DNA of 11,088 nt, taken from positions 1-11,088 of the forward strand of contig JAWVYS010000064.1 of NCBI GenBank assembly GCA_033722555.1. The letters are read 5' to 3'. Of this stretch, positions 7,209-11,088 are shown piece after piece (within the stretch, counting starts at the first letter, position 1; each line of letters starts with the position of its first letter). Position numbers and translations under genes: made by a program. This DNA comes from Brumimicrobium sp033722555 (GTDB taxonomy: Bacteria; Bacteroidota; Bacteroidia; Flavobacteriales_D; Crocinitomicaceae). The notes under the pieces were generated by a model. The model was not told the DNA's origin, did no database searches, and saw nothing but the letters and a program-made list of their open reading frames with translations.

Positions 7209-8315
7209 ATGGAAAAAACAAAATTGAAAAGAATCAATCAGGTATTATTATTCTGCTTTATGATTATCGCAGGAATGTATTTTGGTGCACCTTTTCTCAT
7301 ACCTTTCACTTTTGCTGTTTTTTTTACCACACTCGTACTTCCGCTTAGTAATCTATTGGAAAAGAAGCTGAAATTAGGTCGAATCACGACGTCGTTCATT
7401 AGTACGCTTGTTTTGCTGCTGGTGGTTGGTGGTCTTTTCTTTGTGCTTTTCCGTCAACTAACCGTATTCATGAATGATTTACTCGCCAAGAAGAATGAAA
7501 TTCTGGGTTTTGTGGATAAGGTTCAACAACAAATAGTTGAATCCACAGGCGTTACACTGGAACAGCAGGAAGCCATGTTTAAAGAAAGACTTTCCGGACT
7601 TTTGGAGGAATTGCAGGCTTATATTTCAGGTGTATTAAGTGATTTCACCGATATCTTGCTGAGTTTTCTTCTCATGTTGATTTATGTTTTTTTCTTACTC
7701 ATTAACAGGGATAAGTTTGCGGATTTTTTGATGAAATATGTACCTGAAAAAAAGAAAAAAGAAACCGAAAAGATTCTCGCTAAAGTAAAGACCGTTGCGA
7801 ATCGGTATCTATGGGGCCGGGTTCAGGTTATGCTGGTATTGGCTGTAATGTATACGATAACTTTCCTTGCTTATGATTTGGAATATTCGGCCCTTCTTAT
7901 CGTGTTCGGAGTATTGATAACCGTTATTCCTTACGTAGGTCCTTTCCTAAGTGGTATATTCCCGGTTATTTTTATGATGATATTCAGCAACAGTACTACA
8001 GAGATTGTTTCTTTTGCGATCATTGTATTAATCATTCAGCTTATAGAAAGTTATGTGCTCGAACCGGTAATTATTGGTTCGGAAGTTCAACAAAGTCCTT
8101 TATTTGTGATAATTGCAATTGTTCTCGGCGGGATGATCTGGGGTTTTGCAGGACTTATTCTGTTCGTCCCTATTTTCGGTGTTCTGAAAATCATCTTCGA
8201 TTACACACCCGGTTTAAAACCGGCGGGTTTTCTGATAGGTTATGAAAGAAAGGGAAGTTCGGAAAGTATTTTTGAAAAATGGAGGCGAAAAATTAGAGGG
8301 ATTTCCGAAGACTGA
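7209..8315 (+). CDS. AI-2E family transporter (PerM/UPF0118-like membrane protein)
   Basis: A 368-residue polytopic inner-membrane protein of the AI-2E exporter/PerM family. Hydrophobic segments lie near 11-46 (two close spans), 60-85, 145-166, 205-222, 227-260, 264-288 and 297-332. A hydrophilic, partly coiled region covers about 86-140. The family signatures are PYVGPFLSGIFPVI (241-254), QLIESYVLEPVIIG (277-290) and the C-terminal FAGLILFVPIFGVLKI (313-328). The length matches the family. Members have been linked to autoinducer-2 export or to Na+(Li+)/H+ antiport, and sequence does not decide between these. The ATG lies 125 bases downstream of the baeRF gene, behind a terminator-like hairpin, and no clear Shine-Dalgarno is seen. 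It converges with the two-component genes across 78 bases. Confidence 0.9.
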   Translation: MEKTKLKRINQVLLFCFMIIAGMYFGAPFLIPFTFAVFFTTLVLPLSNLLEKKLKLGRITTSFISTLVLLLVVGGLFFVLFRQLTVFMNDLLAKKNEILGFVDKVQQQIVESTGVTLEQQEAMFKERLSGLLEELQAYISGVLSDFTDILLSFLLMLIYVFFLLINRDKFADFLMKYVPEKKKKETEKILAKVKTVANRYLWGRVQVMLVLAVMYTITFLAYDLEYSALLIVFGVLITVIPYVGPFLSGIFPVIFMMIFSNSTTEIVSFAIIVLIIQLIESYVLEPVIIGSEVQQSPLFVIIAIVLGGMIWGFAGLILFVPIFGVLKIIFDYTPGLKPAGFLIGYERKGSSESIFEKWRRKIRGISED

Positions 8316-8393
8316 ATCCAGAATTTATCCAAATTAATTTTTCTATCCGTTCGATTTGACACATTTCGAAATAAGTTGAGGCAATAGTTTTTT

Positions 8394-9077
8394 TTATCTC
8401 CTCAATACAATTTCTATATCGTCGTAGAGATCCTTGGAGATTTTAAACTGAAGATTACCTATAGATAATTCTTTTTTTCCGAAATGTTCCACTTTGCTAA
8501 TGTTTATCACGGTTGATCGATTGATTTTAATGAATCCTTCTCCAAGAACCTCCAGCAGTTGCTTTACATTCGAACGATATAAAAAGGGCTTTTCTTTGGC
8601 TGAAAAATGTATGAGCATATAATTGCCGGAACTTTCTGCGAATAAAATATCCTCCTTATGGAATTTGTATCTCGTACCGGCTTCTGTGATCGTCACGTAG
8701 TCATCTTCGACATTCTCAAAAACCAGACTCACGAGTGCATATAGATCAGATTTCCGAACAGGTTTCGAGAGATAACCGTAAGGTTTGCTCTTGATCATTT
8801 TTTCAATAGTAGTCTTATCGGAATGCGCTGTTAAATAAATGAAAGGACTTCGGTATTTTTCCTGAATATATTCGCCTAAATCTATCCCTTCAAACCCTTT
8901 TTTCAGTCGTACGTCTAACAGAATAAGATCAAAATCATGCAGGGATAGCAGTGTAATAGCTTCTTCCTTGCTTTTAGCCAGCATGAATTTTTGAAATCCG
9001 AAAGAAATCAATTTGTCTTTATGGCTTTCAGCCAAAATAACTTCGTCTTCAACGATTAATATGAGTTTATTTTTCAT
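8394..9077 (-). CDS. LytTR-family two-component response regulator
   Basis: A 227-residue cytosolic regulator. The receiver domain (about 4-120) has the acidic pocket E10-D11-E12, phosphoacceptor D55 (LILLDVRL), T83 (YLTAH) and K105 (YLSKP). A short linker leads to a LytTR DNA-binding domain (about 125-227) with DILFAESSGNYMLIH (143-157) and FIKINRSTVINISKVEHF (182-199). All phosphotransfer residues are present, so it should be switched by phosphorylation and bind DNA to control transcription. Its ATG lies inside the end of the histidine kinase gene (11-base overlap), and AGG about nine bases upstream may act as a weak ribosome binding site. The kinase upstream is its obvious partner. Target genes are unknown; autoregulation of the upstream region is plausible. 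Confidence 0.95.
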   Translation of the reverse strand: MKNKLILIVEDEVILAESHKDKLISFGFQKFMLAKSKEEAITLLSLHDFDLILLDVRLKKGFEGIDLGEYIQEKYRSPFIYLTAHSDKTTIEKMIKSKPYGYLSKPVRKSDLYALVSLVFENVEDDYVTITEAGTRYKFHKEDILFAESSGNYMLIHFSAKEKPFLYRSNVKQLLEVLGEGFIKINRSTVINISKVEHFGKKELSIGNLQFKISKDLYDDIEIVLRR

Positions 9078-10902
9078 AGTTGACCTGTAGTGTTAATCTT
9101 GTTCCATCGCTAAAAGAAAACTTGGTGGTAGCATTGATCTGGCGTGAAAATATATCGATCACACGCATTCCAAAACCTTTTTTAATCTTCGATTCTGATT
9201 CGATTCCAATACCGTTATCCTTGAGTGTCAGAACCAAAATATCCTCTGCCAGATACAGATCCATTTCTATTTTAGGGTTGTGCACACCTTTAAAGGCATG
9301 CTTACAAGAATTTGTTACAAATTCCGTAATGATCAGTCCTAATGCAGTTGCTGTTCTTGATTCCACCTTTAAAGGTTCACAGCATATGACGAATTCAACG
9401 GTTTCTTCATGTATCAAACTGTCTTTCAAACAAGAAAACAACTCCGGAACATAAATGCTCAGGTCAATCGTGGCGATGTCATCCTGCGTATAGAGCATCT
9501 GATGAACTAAAGACATGCTCTCTATCCTGAGTCCGGCGTTTTTTAACTCTTCCGTCTTACTTTCTTCAGGCAGTGAACTGATCTGCATTTCCAAAAGTGA
9601 ACTAACAAAACTGAGGTTGTTTTTTACCCGGTGATGAACCTCTTGAATAAGCTCATCTTTCTGTTTGTTTCGGATGGAAAGATCCTTAGAAAGTTTATCG
9701 CGTTGCTTTAATATTTTAAATAAAAAAAGCATGATCATTATCAAAATAATCAGTGCAATACTTATCACCCATGCAATGGTTTTGGTTTGATCGAGTTCTG
9801 TTTTCTGGGTTTCAAAACGATCCGCTAGTATGAAATTCTGTATTCTCGTTTCAGATTCTTTCTCCTGTTGCTTTACTTTTTCAACTTGTTTCGCAATGTC
9901 ATTTTCATATTTAGCCAGATCCAGATAATAGAATTTTCGCAGATAGGTGAATGCGGTTTCATAATCTTTCTGAGTTTGAGCCTCAACCCAAATGCTTCTA
10001 TAACATTCGGAAAGGTCATAACCGGGAACTTGTTCCAAAGCCTTGGTCTCGATTTCAATGAGTCCCGGTATGAGTTGATCCAGATTTATACGATTATGAG
10101 CATACATGCGGTGTCGATTCATTTTTACGTGAAGAAAATCCGCCATCAAACCAAGCGTATGAAATATGTCCTCTGATTTGCGGTAATAGTGGTCGGCGGA
10201 GTCCAGATTCGGAACGTGCTGATAAGAATATCCTAACTCGTTATAACTTATTGCAAGATAATAGTATTCATTGTACTTGAGACATGAGTCAATGCAGCGA
10301 TAACTGGTTTTCATGCTTTCGTCGCCGTTTAAAGTATTTTGGAGGGCAGCCAGTCTGTTAAGATATCTGATCGACAGAAGGGGCTCACATCCACTGGTTT
10401 TTCTTAGGAGGATTTCAACCTTTTCAGCCTCCTTTAAGGCATAATCGATCACGTCGAATTTGCGATAATACTCGATCAACTCTATGCGCGCTTCAATTAA
10501 TCGACATTCTTCTCTGTTTTCGGTATAGATTAAAATGGCCTTATCAAAAAACGATTTTGCGGATTCAGGTTGTAACTCATACTTTAAGTTGATCGCCTTT
10601 GCTAAGAACAGATCACCGTTTAAAAGAGAGTCCTTGGAAGGAGGAATATCATTTAATAATTCTCTCGCTCTTTCATATTTTCCGGCTCTATTATACAGTT
10701 TATTCAAGTGCAATTTCAACCTGAGAATATACGCTGTATTTTGTGAGGAATTCTCTATAAGACTCTGAATGTGGGATATCTCTGTATCAATGTTTTTTGT
10801 CAGTGAGTCAGCCAACTGAATTTGACCTTGTACCTTGTAGGAACAAAGTGAAATGAACAGAATAATTCGAATGACAGTTTTCAGATACTTTATTTTGACC
10901 AA
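9067..10902 (-). CDS. TPR-containing sensor histidine kinase (HisKA_2 type)
   Basis: A 611-residue membrane kinase. Residues 1-26 look like a signal peptide (basic start, hydrophobic 10-20). About 35-345 is an all-helical, TPR-like sensor expected outside the inner membrane (for example NELGYSYQ at 221-228 followed by LDSADHYYRKSEDIF at 233-247). A coiled stretch (330-375) leads to one membrane span (376-396). The cytosolic HisKA_2 domain has EVHHRVKNNL (421-430), with H424 the likely phosphoacceptor. The ATPase domain has N531 in ITEFVTNSCKHAF (525-537), DNGIGI (562-567) and KGFGM (575-579). The start is TTG: the frame has no ATG before residue 197, and AAGGAG lies nine bases upstream of the TTG. 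An in-frame stop lies 21 bases upstream of the TTG, so no long N-terminal extension exists. It forms an operon with the response regulator it overlaps. The ligand is unknown. Confidence 0.92.
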   Translation of the reverse strand: MVKIKYLKTVIRIILFISLCSYKVQGQIQLADSLTKNIDTEISHIQSLIENSSQNTAYILRLKLHLNKLYNRAGKYERARELLNDIPPSKDSLLNGDLFLAKAINLKYELQPESAKSFFDKAILIYTENREECRLIEARIELIEYYRKFDVIDYALKEAEKVEILLRKTSGCEPLLSIRYLNRLAALQNTLNGDESMKTSYRCIDSCLKYNEYYYLAISYNELGYSYQHVPNLDSADHYYRKSEDIFHTLGLMADFLHVKMNRHRMYAHNRINLDQLIPGLIEIETKALEQVPGYDLSECYRSIWVEAQTQKDYETAFTYLRKFYYLDLAKYENDIAKQVEKVKQQEKESETRIQNFILADRFETQKTELDQTKTIAWVISIALIILIMIMLFLFKILKQRDKLSKDLSIRNKQKDELIQEVHHRVKNNLSFVSSLLEMQISSLPEESKTEELKNAGLRIESMSLVHQMLYTQDDIATIDLSIYVPELFSCLKDSLIHEETVEFVICCEPLKVESRTATALGLIITEFVTNSCKHAFKGVHNPKIEMDLYLAEDILVLTLKDNGIGIESESKIKKGFGMRVIDIFSRQINATTKFSFSDGTRLTLQVNYEK

Positions 10903-10907
10903 AGGTA
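10900..10907 (-). promoter_or_regulatory. TACCTTTG, match to Bacteroidota -7 element, overlapping the kinase start
   Basis: On the minus strand the sequence TACCTTTG fits the Bacteroidota sigma-factor -7 consensus TANNTTTG exactly, but its last three bases are the proposed TTG start codon. No TTTG was found at the usual 17-23-base distance; the nearest is about 33 bases upstream, and a weaker TTTA is at about 23. It may be a chance match, or it may drive a shorter transcript that could not use the TTG start. Confidence 0.25.
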
Positions 10908-10911
10908 ATAA

Positions 10912-10917
10912 CTCCTT
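10912..10917 (-). promoter_or_regulatory. Shine-Dalgarno AAGGAG of the histidine kinase gene
   Basis: Read on the minus strand, AAGGAG is followed by nine bases (TTATTACCT) and then TTG GTC AAA. Such a strong Shine-Dalgarno is uncommon in this window, where the other starts have weak or A-rich leaders. It decides the TTG start because no ATG is available in the N-terminal region and the encoded protein begins with a signal peptide. Confidence 0.65.
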
Positions 10918-11015
10918 GAACTACCTTTCAGTAAAGTTATCAAAACATTGAATTCTGTGATGAATATAGTTCAAACTTCTGTTTTTAATAAATGATATTC
11001 GATGATTAATATTCC

Positions 11016-11043
11016 TTACAGAAAAGTCCAAAGTGTTCTGTAA
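11016..11043. repeat. Perfect 8-bp inverted repeat with 12-base spacer, possible operator
   Basis: TTACAGAA (11016-11023) and TTCTGTAA (11036-11043) are perfect inverted copies around a 12-base spacer. There is no T-tract, so a terminator is unlikely. The position, about 115-145 bases upstream of the kinase start, suits a dimeric regulator site, possibly for the response regulator encoded downstream. LytTR proteins more often bind direct repeats, so the regulator is not assigned. Confidence 0.4.
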
Positions 11044-11088
11044 ACTGAAAATTCCGTTCATTTCATACCAAAAAATGAAGCCTTTGTA

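Larger units (their letters stand above)
10903..11088. other. Upstream region of the kinase gene, no confident gene
   Basis: This AT-rich region should contain the promoter of the minus-strand two-component operon. It holds an 8-12-8 inverted repeat (see separate entry). A second, AT-rich pair is TTCATTT (11057-11063) with AAATGAA (11073-11079). An ATG at 11075 opens a four-codon frame (MKPL) that runs off the window edge. It could be the start of a plus-strand, divergent gene, but 14 bases cannot support a call. Confidence 0.4.

Noticed and set aside
8376..8405. Inverted repeat TTGAGG ... CCTCAA with a T-run between, at the convergent gene ends
   Set aside because: The stem is only 6 bp, overlaps the end of the response regulator gene, and the T-run is in the loop and not after the stem, so a terminator call is not supported.
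9080..9454. A 124-codon open frame on the plus strand antisense to the histidine kinase gene
   Set aside because: It lies wholly inside the conserved kinase ATPase coding region, has no recognisable motif, and is best explained as a shadow of that gene.
11057..11079. TTCATTT ... AAATGAA inverted pair near the window end
   Set aside because: Seven AT-rich base pairs in AT-rich DNA are easily reached by chance; it is mentioned only within the upstream-region entry.

Overview
The window looks like a piece of a Bacteroidota or Balneolota chromosome. The support is moderate AT-richness, weak or A-rich ribosome binding sites, a TPR histidine kinase paired with a LytTR response regulator, and a TANNTTTG-type promoter element. 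The exact lineage is inferred, not shown.

Positions 1-5710 hold a tight run of six plus-strand genes. They are the C-terminal part of an erythromycin-esterase-family hydrolase, an SLC13/DASS-type permease with two cytosolic TrkA-C domains, three genes that together make up bacterial LigD (3'-phosphoesterase, ATP-dependent DNA ligase, primase-polymerase), and a VOC-family dioxygenase/glyoxalase-like enzyme. Gaps run from a 4-base overlap to 26 bases, so co-transcription is likely. The most notable point is LigD: the PE, LIG and POL modules keep the order of the fused Pseudomonas protein, but each is a separate gene with its own start and stop, and the key catalytic residues I could compare are present. 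No Ku gene is visible.

After a 212-base AT-rich gap (5711-5922) comes a baeRF protein, a bacterial relative of the eRF1/Pelota release factors. It is followed by a 125-base spacer with a long hairpin and a T-tract, probably a terminator, and then by an AI-2E/PerM-family membrane protein. The plus-strand genes end at 8315.

The right third (8394-10902) is on the minus strand and converges on the AI-2E gene. It holds a two-component system: a membrane histidine kinase with an exported TPR-like sensor and a HisKA_2 core, whose 3' end overlaps the start of a LytTR response regulator by 11 bases. The kinase appears to start at TTG behind an AAGGAG Shine-Dalgarno sequence, and that start overlaps a TACCTTTG match to the Bacteroidota -7 element. 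The upstream region (10903-11088) holds an 8-12-8 inverted repeat that could be an operator.

The gene mix (end-joining repair, release-factor relative, VOC enzyme, hydrolase, transporter) suggests stress or stationary-phase survival, but this is an inference from content. I see no CRISPR array, insertion sequence, tRNA or rRNA.
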